Position numbers and translations under genes: made by a program
In this document: positions 7,046 to 16,440 of the stretch, one piece after another
Numbering within the stretch: the first letter of the stretch is position 1
Layout: every line of letters starts with the position of its first letter
The notes under the pieces: generated by a model
The model's input: the letters and a program-made list of their open reading frames with translations, nothing else
The model's database searches: none
What the model was told of the DNA's origin: nothing
NCBI RefSeq assembly: GCF_004295585.1
Contig: NZ_AP019400.1
Coordinates: 3,818,001-3,882,000 of the forward strand
Origin: Cohnella abietis
Lineage (GTDB): Bacteria; Bacillota; Bacilli; Paenibacillales; Paenibacillaceae
Direction: 5' to 3'
Length of the DNA: 64,000 bases

Positions 7046-7765
7046 TCAGGATTTAGGGGCGTCTGGCGCGCAATATCCATCCGTGCATGATGCATCATTA
7101 TCCCCGTCATTCACTTGTATAAATGTAGGGTGCTTCTCACTCCAAGCTTTGTTCAACGTTTCTAGAAACACCTCTGGTGATTGTGCGCCAGAAACGGCAT
7201 ACTTGCGATCAATGACGTAGAAGGGAACACCTTTAATACCGAGTGCACTTCCCTCCTGCTCTTCTCCGCGAACCGAATCTTTGAATGAGGTAGATTCCAG
7301 CACTTCTGCGACCTTTACAGCATCGAGCCCAACTTCGGCAGCCAGCACGGCCAAGCGATCACGATGGCCTATATTTTCTCCTTCCGTGAAATAAGCCTTG
7401 AACAAACGTTCAGACAGCTCCTTGTTCTTGCCCTGTTCAGCAGCAAAATGGACAACTCTGTGCGCATCGAAAGTATTAGTTAAAACAGTCTTTTCAAAAT
7501 GAAACGTTAGGCCAACAGCTGACGCTTGCTGCGTGAGATTAAGAGCTGACGCTTGCGCCTGCTCCATGCTCATTCCATATTTGGATGCCAGCACGCTGGC
7601 AGTGCTTATGCCTGAATGCGGATCTGCACCGGGATCAAGCTCGAAGCTGCGGTATACAGTCTCAATTTGCTCTTTATGAGCAAATCGCTCAAGTGCGATC
7701 TCAAACTTTCTTTTTCCTATATAACAGAATGGACATACATAATCTGACCAAATTTCCACCTTCAT
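7046..7765 (-). CDS. DsbA-family oxidoreductase, FrnE/YwbO-like
   Basis: The 239-residue protein opens MKVEIWSDYVCPFCYIGKRK with the thioredoxin-fold active site CPFC at residues 11-14, followed by the helical insert and the GVPFYVIDRKYAVSGAQSPE segment (cis-proline loop) typical of the FrnE/polyketide-biosynthesis DsbA branch. There is no signal peptide, so it acts in the cytoplasm on thiols, possibly in oxidative-stress protection. GGAGG lies ahead of the ATG. A CTDGYC pair of cysteines near the C-terminus is common in this branch and may act as an auxiliary redox pair. It is monocistronic with its own terminator. Confidence 0.92.
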   Translation of the reverse strand: MKVEIWSDYVCPFCYIGKRKFEIALERFAHKEQIETVYRSFELDPGADPHSGISTASVLASKYGMSMEQAQASALNLTQQASAVGLTFHFEKTVLTNTFDAHRVVHFAAEQGKNKELSERLFKAYFTEGENIGHRDRLAVLAAEVGLDAVKVAEVLESTSFKDSVRGEEQEGSALGIKGVPFYVIDRKYAVSGAQSPEVFLETLNKAWSEKHPTFIQVNDGDNDASCTDGYCAPDAPKS

Positions 7766-7872
7766 AATTTTCGCCTCCAGTAAATTAATTCATGTAGTTA
7801 TACTGCATTATTAATTCAAGAATTACAACCTTATACCCTTTATTATCCTCCATTACAGCTCATTATTAACGT

Positions 7873-7909
7873 AAAAAAAGCTGATCGGCAATTAACGCCA
7901 ATCAACTTT
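7873..7909 (-). terminator. Intrinsic terminator of the first sugar ABC operon
   Basis: A 13-bp stem with two mismatches (7877-7889 and 7897-7909) is followed on the minus strand by a run of seven T, 57 bases beyond the last permease gene. Confidence 0.8.
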
Positions 7910-7966
7910 CTCCATTCCCAAGGTGAATTACAGAGACTTCATTAACTCGAATGTCTGCTTAGGAGA

Positions 7967-8800
7967 TCAGCCTTTAACACTTCCTGCGGTTAAACCTTCA
8001 ATAATTTGTTTTTGTAGAACTCCATAAATAATCATGACAGGAACGATACTGTATACAATCCCAGCTGACATTTGAGCATAATTCGTATTATAAGTATCGC
8101 GGAAACCGACCATTCCGACAGGCAATGTTCTTAATTCATCAGTGGAAATGAAGTAATTAGCCATCAGAAATTCATTCCAATTACCGATGAAGTTTACGAT
8201 AAACACGGTAACCAATGCTGGAACAGTAATGGGTAAAATAATTCGCCAGAATATTCCCTTTGCACTCAAGCCATCCATAACAGAGGCTTCTTCAAGCTCA
8301 CTCGGAATTGAGCGCATGAACGCCGATAAAATAATAACCGTAAACGGAATGGCTCCGGCGGTATAGGGAATGATTAGCGCAAGATGGGTGCCAAGAATAT
8401 TCGCGTCTTTCAACAAAATGTAAACAGGCAACAGCAAGGCATTACCCGGAATAAGCATGCCGATCAGTATAAACTGATACAATCCCTTACTGATTTTCAA
8501 ATAACGCATCCTTGTAATAGCGAATGCTGCCAGCGATGAAATAAGGATGGTCGCGATGGAGCAAAGGGTTGCAATATACAAGCTATTAATAAAGTACGTG
8601 CTAATTTTCGCATTTACCCATGCCTCGTGATAATTCTCAAAATGAAACGAAGACGGAAGTCCAAATGGATTACTCGCAATCTCCTGATTATCCGACTTTA
8701 CTGACGAGAAGAGCACGAACAGGAATGGGTAAAGAATCGCGATCAAGTAGGCAAGTAAAATAATATGACTGACACTTTTTTTCATCGATCTTATCATCAT
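7967..8800 (-). CDS. Carbohydrate ABC transporter permease (MalG type)
   Basis: The 277-residue membrane protein has about six transmembrane segments and the EAA loop LEEASVMDGLSAKGIFWRII (ATPase contact) near residue 185, as in MalG/LacG-type sugar permeases. It ends ...GLTAGSVKG, a common end for the family. The start codon overlaps the stop of the other permease by one base, so the two are co-translated. There is no ATPase gene in the operon; such systems usually share a multitask MsmX-type ATPase encoded elsewhere. The sugar is unknown. Confidence 0.93.
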   Translation of the reverse strand: MMIRSMKKSVSHIILLAYLIAILYPFLFVLFSSVKSDNQEIASNPFGLPSSFHFENYHEAWVNAKISTYFINSLYIATLCSIATILISSLAAFAITRMRYLKISKGLYQFILIGMLIPGNALLLPVYILLKDANILGTHLALIIPYTAGAIPFTVIILSAFMRSIPSELEEASVMDGLSAKGIFWRIILPITVPALVTVFIVNFIGNWNEFLMANYFISTDELRTLPVGMVGFRDTYNTNYAQMSAGIVYSIVPVMIIYGVLQKQIIEGLTAGSVKG

Positions 8801-9681
8801 TAGTATTCGACCCTTTCGTTTCTTCTAGCAATCAATAACTGATAAATTGCCGTAATAATAAGAGTGAAAATGAAAATCAGCACAGCGATTGAGTTGCCGT
8901 ATCCATATTTCGCGTTCGTAATTCCGTATTTGAGCATGTAGGTGGCCATAACATCCGTTGCGCCCCCTGGACCGCCTTTGGTCATGACGATAACAATGTC
9001 TGCTGCTTTCATCGCTCCTGCGATGGAGAGCATAATAACAACGGAAATAATAGGCATGATAAGAGGCATCGTAATACTGATCGCTCGTTGGAAACCGTTA
9101 GCCCCATCGATTACAGCGGCTTCATCGATTTCCTTCGGAATCGATAGGATTGCGGCAAGAACCATGACAATGTAAAATCCCGTCCACTGCCAGGCATTCG
9201 TAATCAAAATGGACACCATGGCCCAATTCGTATCGGATAACCACATTACCGGATTAATACCTATTTTCGTTAGAATTACATTAAACAAGCCGATATCAGG
9301 CTCGTAGATGAAGCTCCACAATATACCGACGACTGCAGTTGACATAACTGCGGGGATAAATACGGCTGTTTTGTATAATCCCTTAAGTTTTTTGACATTG
9401 CTGATCAATAAAGAGAAAAACACGATGATCGGTACTTGAACGAAAACCGAGAACAAAATGAAATAACTATTGTTTTTAACGGAATTCCAAAAGTTTTCAT
9501 CCGAAAATGCTTTATCAAAGTTTTTCAAGCCATTAAATTTTGGCGTTCCAATGCCGTTCCATTTCGTAAAGCCTTTGGCGAAAGCATCGATCATCGGATA
9601 AATGAAAAATAAGATATAGAGCACGAGGATGGGCAACATAAAAAACACATATGTCATAGGGTTTCGCAATGCTTTATTCAT
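8800..9681 (-). CDS. Carbohydrate ABC transporter permease (MalF type)
   Basis: The 293-residue integral membrane protein begins MNKALRNPMTYVFFMLPILV and carries the EAA motif IDEAAVIDGANGFQRAISIT and the segment MTKGGPGGATDVMATYMLKY typical of UgpA/LacF-like permeases. GGAGG precedes its ATG by five bases. It follows the binding protein gene after a strong stem-loop and overlaps the next permease. Together they form the heterodimeric channel of a CUT1 sugar importer. Confidence 0.93.
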   Translation of the reverse strand: MNKALRNPMTYVFFMLPILVLYILFFIYPMIDAFAKGFTKWNGIGTPKFNGLKNFDKAFSDENFWNSVKNNSYFILFSVFVQVPIIVFFSLLISNVKKLKGLYKTAVFIPAVMSTAVVGILWSFIYEPDIGLFNVILTKIGINPVMWLSDTNWAMVSILITNAWQWTGFYIVMVLAAILSIPKEIDEAAVIDGANGFQRAISITMPLIMPIISVVIMLSIAGAMKAADIVIVMTKGGPGGATDVMATYMLKYGITNAKYGYGNSIAVLIFIFTLIITAIYQLLIARRNERVEY

Positions 9682-9731
9682 CGTTACCTCCGTGAAGTCT
9701 GACTTGTACTCATCTGAACATTCTTATTAAA

Positions 9732-9763
9732 AAGTACCACCCACTCTTAGGCGGGTGGTACTT
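9732..9763 (-). terminator. Stem-loop between binding-protein and permease genes
   Basis: An 11-bp perfect stem (AAGTACCACCC with GGGTGGTACTT) followed on the minus strand by TTTTT separates the binding-protein gene from the permeases. In sugar ABC operons such structures lower permease expression or protect the upstream mRNA. Confidence 0.75.
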
Positions 9764-9796
9764 CTCAACTCCACTACTCATCTAACATTGCGTTAT

Positions 9797-11113
9797 TTAC
9801 TCATCGTTATCGTTTGCTTCTGCTTGAACTTTCTGAACGGCATCAAGCATTTTCTTAGCCGTCGTTTTCCCGCCGATTAATTTTTGAATGCCGTCGCTAA
9901 TCGCCGTGTTCACATCTGGTTGAACCAGAGCATCGAACGCCGGGAATGCACCGCTTGCTTTGTTACCTACAGCAATTATTTCTTTTACTAGGTCAGAAAC
10001 TTTAGCCTTTGCAAGCTTCGCGCTATCTACTTTCATAGAAGGCAATACGCCATCAGCTTCAAGTCCACGAATTTGCATTTCATCGTTATACAGGTTCTTA
10101 ATGAAGGATTTAACGGCTGCTAATTGTTTTGGATCCTTTTTAACTTTTGCTGAGAAACCATAACCGTTAGAGAAGCCGCCGTTTACTGCTGTTTGGCTGC
10201 CTTTTCCATTGGTTGCTTTAGGCATTGGGAAATATCCAACTTTATTAGTCAATTTACCAGCTTGTTTAGTATCTCCGAATACACTTGAAGCCCAAGATCC
10301 ATCGTACATCATAACTGCTTCGCCACGAATGAGTTGGTTGCGTTGTTCAGCGTACTCTAGACCAAGCTCACCTTTTTTGAAGTAGCCTTTCTTAACCCAA
10401 TCTTGGTACTTGTCGAAAGCTGCGACCATTTCAGCGCTATTCCACTTGGTTTTGCCGGTTGCGAATCCGTAAGTAATATCTGGACCTGCATAACGGGACC
10501 ACAATGTATTTGCTGTCATCAACGGTACCCATGCTTGCTTGGAGCCTTGTGCAAAAGGTGTTTGACCTTTCTTCTTAATGGTAGCGGCCAATTTCTCAAG
10601 CTCGTCTATCGTTTTTGGAATTTGCAGCTTGTTTGCTTCAAAGTAAGGCTTGCTGTAGAAATAACCTTCTTGGAAACCGCCGATTGGAAGACCGTATACT
10701 TTACCATCAACCGTAAATTCGCCCAAAGAAATAAATTTACTAGTTAAGCCAAGCTCTTTAATGATCGGTGTCAGATCCAGAAGCTTATCTTCAGAAGCAT
10801 ACAGCTTCGTATCGGCTCCACCGAATAGATCGAAAATTGCCGGAGCAGAATCTGTTGCCATTTCCGAACGTAATTTCTCTTTCCGGTTTACGTCGGAATC
10901 AACGCCGTCTAGCTTAAAGTCGACTCCTGAAACCTCTTTTTTGACTCTCTTCAATACATCATTAAGTATGTTGAGACGTTGTTGCTTCGACTCACCCAAT
11001 TGCGTGTGTCTAACAACCAAGGTAACGCTTTTCTCTGCTGCGCCTACTGAACTAAGTGCTGTGGTCGCCAGAAGTACCATGCTAAGCGGAATAAGCAGAT
11101 GACTTTTCTTCAT
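9797..11113 (-). CDS. Extracellular solute-binding protein of sugar ABC importer, without lipobox
   Basis: The 438-residue family 1 binding protein has the fold-typical segments FDLFGGADTKLYASEDKLLD, GQTPFAQGSKQAWVPLMTAN and MMYDGSWASSVFG. Its N-terminus (MKKSHLLIPLSMVLLATTAL) is a clear signal peptide, but there is no cysteine at the cleavage region (SSVGAAEKS). Signal peptidase I cleavage, not lipidation, is therefore predicted. Most Gram-positive binding proteins are lipoproteins, so tethering must occur another way or the protein is released. It is the first gene of the operon and has GGAGG before its ATG. The sugar is not identifiable. Confidence 0.9.
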   Translation of the reverse strand: MKKSHLLIPLSMVLLATTALSSVGAAEKSVTLVVRHTQLGESKQQRLNILNDVLKRVKKEVSGVDFKLDGVDSDVNRKEKLRSEMATDSAPAIFDLFGGADTKLYASEDKLLDLTPIIKELGLTSKFISLGEFTVDGKVYGLPIGGFQEGYFYSKPYFEANKLQIPKTIDELEKLAATIKKKGQTPFAQGSKQAWVPLMTANTLWSRYAGPDITYGFATGKTKWNSAEMVAAFDKYQDWVKKGYFKKGELGLEYAEQRNQLIRGEAVMMYDGSWASSVFGDTKQAGKLTNKVGYFPMPKATNGKGSQTAVNGGFSNGYGFSAKVKKDPKQLAAVKSFIKNLYNDEMQIRGLEADGVLPSMKVDSAKLAKAKVSDLVKEIIAVGNKASGAFPAFDALVQPDVNTAISDGIQKLIGGKTTAKKMLDAVQKVQAEANDNDE

Positions 11114-11463
11114 AAATAGTGGACCTCCTAGAGTGGTTGAGTCTTAACAACTTGATTATATAATGATAGTAAATAATGGTAAGATCACTTTTCGATCATA
11201 AAGGGATAATTTTATCTTATGAGTAAAATTGCTACGACTCTATCTTGGTAATTCACTTAAATTCAGCGTTATTTCGACAAACATGACCTTAGTCGACAAT
11301 ACAAAAAAACCTCCGAGTATCCAGCCAGCGTGACAAATAATAAACAGTCTAAAGCCATATTTCGAATAACTGTTTATGATATCCCATATAATCGGCATGA
11401 CGCCAAATTCAATCTTCGTCTAATGTTAGGGTGACGATCTTATAAATAGAAAGGAGCACAGGC
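11114..11463. promoter_or_regulatory. Intergenic region with promoter of the first sugar ABC operon
   Basis: TATAAT on the minus strand at 11160-11155 lies about 42 bases before the binding-protein start, with a weak CTTACC 17 bases further upstream, which suggests an activator-dependent promoter. An interrupted inverted repeat GATC-N7-GATC is found near 11184-11198. No RNA gene or open frame was recognised in the rest. Confidence 0.4.
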
Positions 11464-12951
11464 ATGTCGGAATCCATAGATCCGCAAATCGCTTCTACCT
11501 TTTATCAATATGGGAAAGCGTCATATCTGGATGTCGGGGGACAATTCTATTATCCAGAGGAAATATCCATCGGAAGCGATGTGTCGATTCATGGATATTA
11601 TTGGCTCAATATTATTGCGCCAGGAGTTGGATCAAAGCCGAAGATTATTATTGGCGATGGCTGTACATGCGATGAGGGGCTAATTATATCTGCTTTAAAT
11701 CGGATTGAGCTCAAACGTGATGTCATAATCGAATCCCGAGTATTTATTTCAGATACGGATCATGAGTATCGTCAAGTCGGAAAACCCATAACAGCCCAAT
11801 CAATCATTGAAACCTCAGGTGTAGTATGTATTGAGGAAGGGGTCCGTATTGGTGCTAACTCTGTTATTGTCGGTCATATCCGCATAGGTCGAGGCAGTAT
11901 CGTACTGCCCGGTAGCGTTGTCGAACAAGATGTGCCCGAGCAATGTATCGTGGGTGGCGCGCCCGCTCAAATCGTTCAAATATACGAGCCGGTCTTGGAC
12001 AAATGGGTCGATGTGGGCAAAAAAACTAATTACCCTACTCCTCTATTCACCCTAAAACAGCCCCCTCCCCTACTCTCGATCTGCATTCCGACTTACAATC
12101 GCTCGGCCAATTTAGACCGCTGCCTGCATTCGATATTAACCCAAATAAAGACTGGTACACCGGTGGAGGTGCTTGTTTCAGACAACGCCTCGACAGACGA
12201 TACACCTGAGGTTGTAAGACGCTATGCAGCTCGGTATCCCTTCGTAAAATATTCACGCAATAGCGAGAATATAGGGGCTGACCGCAATATTTATCACGTC
12301 ATGCGACTAGCACAAGGAACGTTCATTAAGATGCAAGGTGATGACGATTATTGTGTGGAAGGCACGCTGATGCCGCTTATCGATGTAGTGAGAAACCATT
12401 CTGATTGTGGGATTATTCATATTCACACCCATAACAATGACCGTCGGGTGTATACGGCCGAAGGTGCGCAAGCGTTTCTCTCCTCCACTGCTATTATGTC
12501 GACATTCATTTCAGGCATGATTTTGCGCAAAGAGGATCTGGAGCAAGTCGAGCAGCCCGACCTATTCCTTGATTCCTCCTTTAACCAAATGTATCTTCAA
12601 TACGCCATATTGACGAAAAACCCTAAATTTTGTGTCGTAAACTGGAGCATGTTTCATTTTGAAGGAAATCAACCGAGTGGTTACAATTTTGGTGAGGTCG
12701 TCATTCGCAGCTACCAGTCGATTTTAAGCCACTTTATTGGCAAAGGTCTGACGGAAGACAATGTACGTGAGGAAAAAATGAGGGCTCTATACAGCTATAT
12801 CCTACCTTGGTTTAGAGGCATTATCGCTAATCGTTACCGTACGGATATTAGTCGGTTCGAGGATATTTTCAGCGAGCATTATCGTGATGAACCTTATTAT
12901 GAGCAAGCTTTAAGCGAGATTCGCACTCTAACAGCTTCTTCACAATCATAG
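11464..12951 (+). CDS. Fusion of hexapeptide acyltransferase and family 2 glycosyltransferase
   Basis: The first ~185 of 495 residues form a left-handed beta-helix acyltransferase (IIIGDGCTCDEGLIISA, then ISDTDHEYRQVGKPI with the catalytic-type histidine, then VRIGANSVIVGHIRIGRGS and GGAPAQIV). From about residue 198 a GT-A glycosyltransferase follows: PPLLSICIPTYNRSANLDRC, VSDNASTDDT, and MQGDDDYCVEG with the DxD-type metal site. The two domains would let one cytoplasmic protein transfer a sugar and acetylate it or its neighbour in surface glycan or spore glycoprotein assembly. Its ATG follows AAAGGAG. It stands alone and has its own terminator. Confidence 0.9.
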   Translation: MSESIDPQIASTFYQYGKASYLDVGGQFYYPEEISIGSDVSIHGYYWLNIIAPGVGSKPKIIIGDGCTCDEGLIISALNRIELKRDVIIESRVFISDTDHEYRQVGKPITAQSIIETSGVVCIEEGVRIGANSVIVGHIRIGRGSIVLPGSVVEQDVPEQCIVGGAPAQIVQIYEPVLDKWVDVGKKTNYPTPLFTLKQPPPLLSICIPTYNRSANLDRCLHSILTQIKTGTPVEVLVSDNASTDDTPEVVRRYAARYPFVKYSRNSENIGADRNIYHVMRLAQGTFIKMQGDDDYCVEGTLMPLIDVVRNHSDCGIIHIHTHNNDRRVYTAEGAQAFLSSTAIMSTFISGMILRKEDLEQVEQPDLFLDSSFNQMYLQYAILTKNPKFCVVNWSMFHFEGNQPSGYNFGEVVIRSYQSILSHFIGKGLTEDNVREEKMRALYSYILPWFRGIIANRYRTDISRFEDIFSEHYRDEPYYEQALSEIRTLTASSQS

Positions 12952-12972
12952 AATTTTTAATAAAATCAGAAA

Positions 12973-13009
12973 AAGGAAGCTCGGGTGATTCGTCCACCTG
13001 AACTTCCTT
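12973..13009. terminator. Bidirectional intrinsic terminator
   Basis: A 15-bp stem with one mismatch and one G-T pair (12973-12987 with 12995-13009) lies between the convergent glycosyltransferase fusion and hydrolase genes. Confidence 0.8.
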
Positions 13010-13039
13010 CTTTACATTGAAACCTTTAATTGAAGTCTA

Positions 13040-14059
13040 TCATCTACTTGTCTTTTTCGCTTCTTCCATATACATTCTAAAGTTCTCAGCGATTTCTTTG
13101 TATTTGGTATGGTGCAAGTAATGATCTCCTTCTAATGTCATCACTTTACCAAATACAGAATCTTTGATTTGCTCTTCATGCAACGGTATCCAACCTTTAA
13201 CACCTGTATTGTTCTCTTGTATAAAGAACATAAGAGGAAGATTATTGGGGAAGGATAAGCTTCTTGCTGCCACAAAATTAGGATAAATGTTTTTCATTTC
13301 ATTCAAGGTCGTAGGACTATACGAGTTTTTGAGAGTTAGCATTCTCATTTGTTTTTTTGTTGCATCATCAAATGCTAGTCCATCATAGGGGTCTGCACTC
13401 ATTTTCACCATTAATCTGCCTAAACCTGAATTTTTGAGTAGCTTAAAGGCTCCTAGTGGAAACTCAACATCCATACCGCCTTGCGTTGGAACACTGCTAT
13501 CGATCCCGACAAATGCACTCACTTCATTTTCATATTTATTCACATAATCTATTCCATATATGCCTGCAATAGAGTGACCCATTAGAATGTAGCGGTCAAT
13601 ATTAAGACTCTGTAGTGCTTCATGGACTTCACTTACAATATTAGCAGTGTTTCTTTCCTTGTCGGTTGCATCACTTAATCCGTAACCAAAAGGCTCAACC
13701 GCGACTACTTTGTAAAATGGGGATAGCTCATCTATTAGCAGCTTAAAATCAAGCGCTGGCGCTGATGTTCCAAAGCCTGGAAGCAGTACGATTGTTTCTT
13801 CTCCCTCTCCTTGAATCAACACATTCATCTTTTTCCCATCTACAGGTACAAGCTGACCATAGGATTGAATTTTTCCTAGCTCTGATTTGCTGCTAACTTT
13901 ATTAACGATATAAACAACCCCAAGAAAAACCACTATCAATATAATTAATGCTATTAATGCTTTGAGTAAAAATGAAAGTATTTTTTTCCACAATGGTTTT
14001 GGTTCTTTACCTGGTGTCGTCGTGCTCTTCTTCCATTTCATTATCTCTCTAAGTTTCAT
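13040..14059 (-). CDS. Membrane-anchored alpha/beta hydrolase
   Basis: After a basic cytoplasmic head (KWKKSTTTPGKEPKPLWKK) there is one transmembrane segment (ALIALIILIVVFLGVVYIV), then an alpha/beta hydrolase domain. VLLPGFGTSAPALDFK gives the oxyanion region, ILMGHSIAGIYGIDYVN the nucleophile elbow (GHSIAG), and GDHYLHH the catalytic histidine. The enzyme therefore faces outside and could act on lipid, peptide or siderophore esters. The ATG at 14059 (AGGAGA seven bases upstream) is preferred over 14080. It lies 150 bases downstream of a sensor kinase gene in the same orientation and may belong to that regulon. Confidence 0.88.
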   Translation of the reverse strand: MKLREIMKWKKSTTTPGKEPKPLWKKILSFLLKALIALIILIVVFLGVVYIVNKVSSKSELGKIQSYGQLVPVDGKKMNVLIQGEGEETIVLLPGFGTSAPALDFKLLIDELSPFYKVVAVEPFGYGLSDATDKERNTANIVSEVHEALQSLNIDRYILMGHSIAGIYGIDYVNKYENEVSAFVGIDSSVPTQGGMDVEFPLGAFKLLKNSGLGRLMVKMSADPYDGLAFDDATKKQMRMLTLKNSYSPTTLNEMKNIYPNFVAARSLSFPNNLPLMFFIQENNTGVKGWIPLHEEQIKDSVFGKVMTLEGDHYLHHTKYKEIAENFRMYMEEAKKTSR

Positions 14060-14211
14060 TATATCTTCTCCTGTCCTCATCGGTTTATTGGGCTACCTTA
14101 ATGTGCCGCTAAGGAAAGCTTACACGACGAAGATGTACTCCTCATGACGCCAATATGAACTGAATATGAACAGGAGAAAAAATGCTACAAAATGCTACGG
14201 CAACAATCCAA

Positions 14212-15579
14212 TTATTCTGTCGGCATTGTTAATGGCAAGATGACAATGAAAGTTGTTCCTCGACCCGGCTCGCTTTCCACACGAATGTCACCTTGATGAA
14301 GTGATACGATCTGTTTGACGATAGCTAGTCCCATACCGCTACCTTCGTATTTACGACTGTGAGAGCGGTCGGCCTTAAAAAACCGATCAAATATACGCTT
14401 CTGATCCTCTAGAGAAATCCCAATGCCTGCGTCGGATATGCGGACTGTCACATTTTTCATATCTTGTTTGATGCTGACGTTAATAATGCCACCATCCTTG
14501 GAAAATTTAATGCTATTACCGATTATATTGGTCCATACCTGATTCAGCTGATCATGATCAGCCGTTAGCGTAACTGCCTTCAAACTCAGCTCAAAATGAA
14601 TGTTCCGAGCCGACCATTGCGGCTGGATAGCGACGATTACTCGCCTTATCTGTTCATCTAGTCTAAGCGTGACCAGCCGCAGCTGCTGTGACTGTGATTC
14701 AAGCAAGCTTAGCTTTAGCAGACTATCGCTCATCTTGGACATTCGCCCTGCTTCAGTAATGATAATATCGAGATAACGATTTCGCTCATTAACTGCGATG
14801 CCTTCTTGCTTGAGCGCCATTGCATAACCGGATATCGAGGTGAGCGGCGATTGAACCTCGTGCGAGACGTTCGTTACGAAATCCCTTCGCATCTGCTCTA
14901 GCTGCTGCAGATCGTGCATCATTTCTTCGAAGCTGCGAGCCAAAGTACCTAGCTCACCCGTTTGCTTAATATTCAGCTTCACGTTGAAATCTCCGGCTGC
15001 TATACGCCTAGTCGCTTTTGTCAGCTTTTTAATTGGTCTTACTAGAAAAATGGAGGCAACGAGAACAAATAGGCTTCCTGTTACTAAGGAATAGACCAAA
15101 AAGGTTAATATCCAATATTTCACAAAAGAAGTGGACGGTGGAGCGAGCGGCTCCACAAACATCGCTTTCGTTCCCTTTTCAGTTTCCAACGGCAGCCCTA
15201 AAAGGATAGTAGCAATATTCTTAGAATTGACTTGAACAAGCTGTCCATCTAGCACTTTCTTGACTTGTTCCATCGTCACAGTAGCAGTACGGTGTCCGTT
15301 TAGTTTTCCGTAAGACTGGAACTGACCTGTCTCATCGTAAATTCGAATGTGATAGGAATTGAGCTGCTTTACCCCACTTAGGAACGAGTCCGCTTCATCT
15401 ATCGGTAATTTCTCGTAAATTTGCACGATATCCTGGCCAAAGTCAAGTAAGAGAACTTGTAGGTTTTCGTTAAATTTCTCTTTATACATCCAATTTGTTA
15501 CGAAAAAAGCAATGACAGTACCTCCGATAACGGAGACAAGAAAGGTCATAACTACGCGTGTATATAAAGATTTAATCAT
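14212..15579 (-). CDS. Sensor histidine kinase (HAMP-HisKA-HATPase)
   Basis: The 455-residue kinase has transmembrane segments near residues 9-29 and 153-178 enclosing an extracellular sensor, then HAMP (IRRIAAGDFNVKLNI), the phosphoacceptor box FVTNVSHEVQSPLTSISGYA and ATP-binding N, G1 and G2 boxes (QVWTNIIGNSIKFS, ISDAGIGIS, YEGSGMGLAIVKQI). It starts within the last four bases of the response regulator gene. It will autophosphorylate on the histidine and pass phosphate to the partner regulator. The stimulus is unknown; the downstream secreted hydrolase hints at envelope or antimicrobial sensing. Confidence 0.95.
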   Translation of the reverse strand: MIKSLYTRVVMTFLVSVIGGTVIAFFVTNWMYKEKFNENLQVLLLDFGQDIVQIYEKLPIDEADSFLSGVKQLNSYHIRIYDETGQFQSYGKLNGHRTATVTMEQVKKVLDGQLVQVNSKNIATILLGLPLETEKGTKAMFVEPLAPPSTSFVKYWILTFLVYSLVTGSLFVLVASIFLVRPIKKLTKATRRIAAGDFNVKLNIKQTGELGTLARSFEEMMHDLQQLEQMRRDFVTNVSHEVQSPLTSISGYAMALKQEGIAVNERNRYLDIIITEAGRMSKMSDSLLKLSLLESQSQQLRLVTLRLDEQIRRVIVAIQPQWSARNIHFELSLKAVTLTADHDQLNQVWTNIIGNSIKFSKDGGIINVSIKQDMKNVTVRISDAGIGISLEDQKRIFDRFFKADRSHSRKYEGSGMGLAIVKQIVSLHQGDIRVESEPGRGTTFIVILPLTMPTE

Positions 15580-16250
15580 TCGTGTACCTCAAGCCGGTAG
15601 CCAAGCCCACGCACTGTTTCGATTCGAAAATCCGGTGTAGTCGCGAACCGTTCGCGCAGGCGCTTAATATGTACATCTATCGTTCGATCATCACCAGCGT
15701 AATCGATTCCCCAAATCTGATCGATCAGCTGCTCACGCGTATAAATTTGTCCGGGTGTTCCAGCGAGCTTGTACAGCAATTCAAACTCCTTGAGCGGCAG
15801 CGTGAACGACTCCAACCCTCTAACCACCTTGTATATCTGACGATCAAGAGTGACATTTCCTAACCGAATCATCTGCGTGGAGCCTATCTTATATCGCTTC
15901 AGTAAAGCCCTAACGCGAACCGTCAGTTCCAACGGATCGAATGGTTTCGTCAAATAATCATCCGCTCCAAGCTGGAAGCCTTTCACTTTCTCCCAAGTTT
16001 CGCCTCTCGCAGTCAGCATAAGTAACGGAAGATCAGGATCACTTCTCCGGAGCTCCTTACATAACGTCCAACCATCCATAATCGGCATCATAATATCAAG
16101 CACGACTAGATCGACCTGCGTCGAGGCATAGACGGCCAGTGCTTCTTTGCCATCCGCGGCTTCTACTGTTTCGAATCCGTCATTGCGCAAAAACAAACAG
16201 ACGAGTTCACGAATGTTCACATCGTCGTCTGCAACCAGTATTGTAGGCAT
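15576..16250 (-). CDS. OmpR/PhoB-family response regulator
   Basis: The 224-residue protein has a receiver domain (ILVADDDVNIREL, phosphoacceptor Asp52 in VVLDIMMPIMDGW, LMLTARGE, and the conserved lysine in DDYLTKPFDP) and a C-terminal winged helix (LPLKEFELLYKLAGTPGQIY, DRTIDVHIKRLRERF, VRGLGYRLE). It is first in the operon, followed with a 4-bp overlap by the sensor kinase. Confidence 0.96.
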   Translation of the reverse strand: MPTILVADDDVNIRELVCLFLRNDGFETVEAADGKEALAVYASTQVDLVVLDIMMPIMDGWTLCKELRRSDPDLPLLMLTARGETWEKVKGFQLGADDYLTKPFDPLELTVRVRALLKRYKIGSTQMIRLGNVTLDRQIYKVVRGLESFTLPLKEFELLYKLAGTPGQIYTREQLIDQIWGIDYAGDDRTIDVHIKRLRERFATTPDFRIETVRGLGYRLEVHE

Positions 16251-16440
16251 TTTGTATCCTCTTCCCCTGTTGTCATCCTATATAGTATTAACCATTATAC
16301 TATAAATTCATTTGGAACTTAGAATGACATGGACAACAGAAAGCTATTTGCTGGGAATGAGATATTATGTATAATCTTAATATGCATTGGATGAATTAAT
16401 GAGATTAATTAATGGGCTTAATTATGAGGGAGCTATACTA

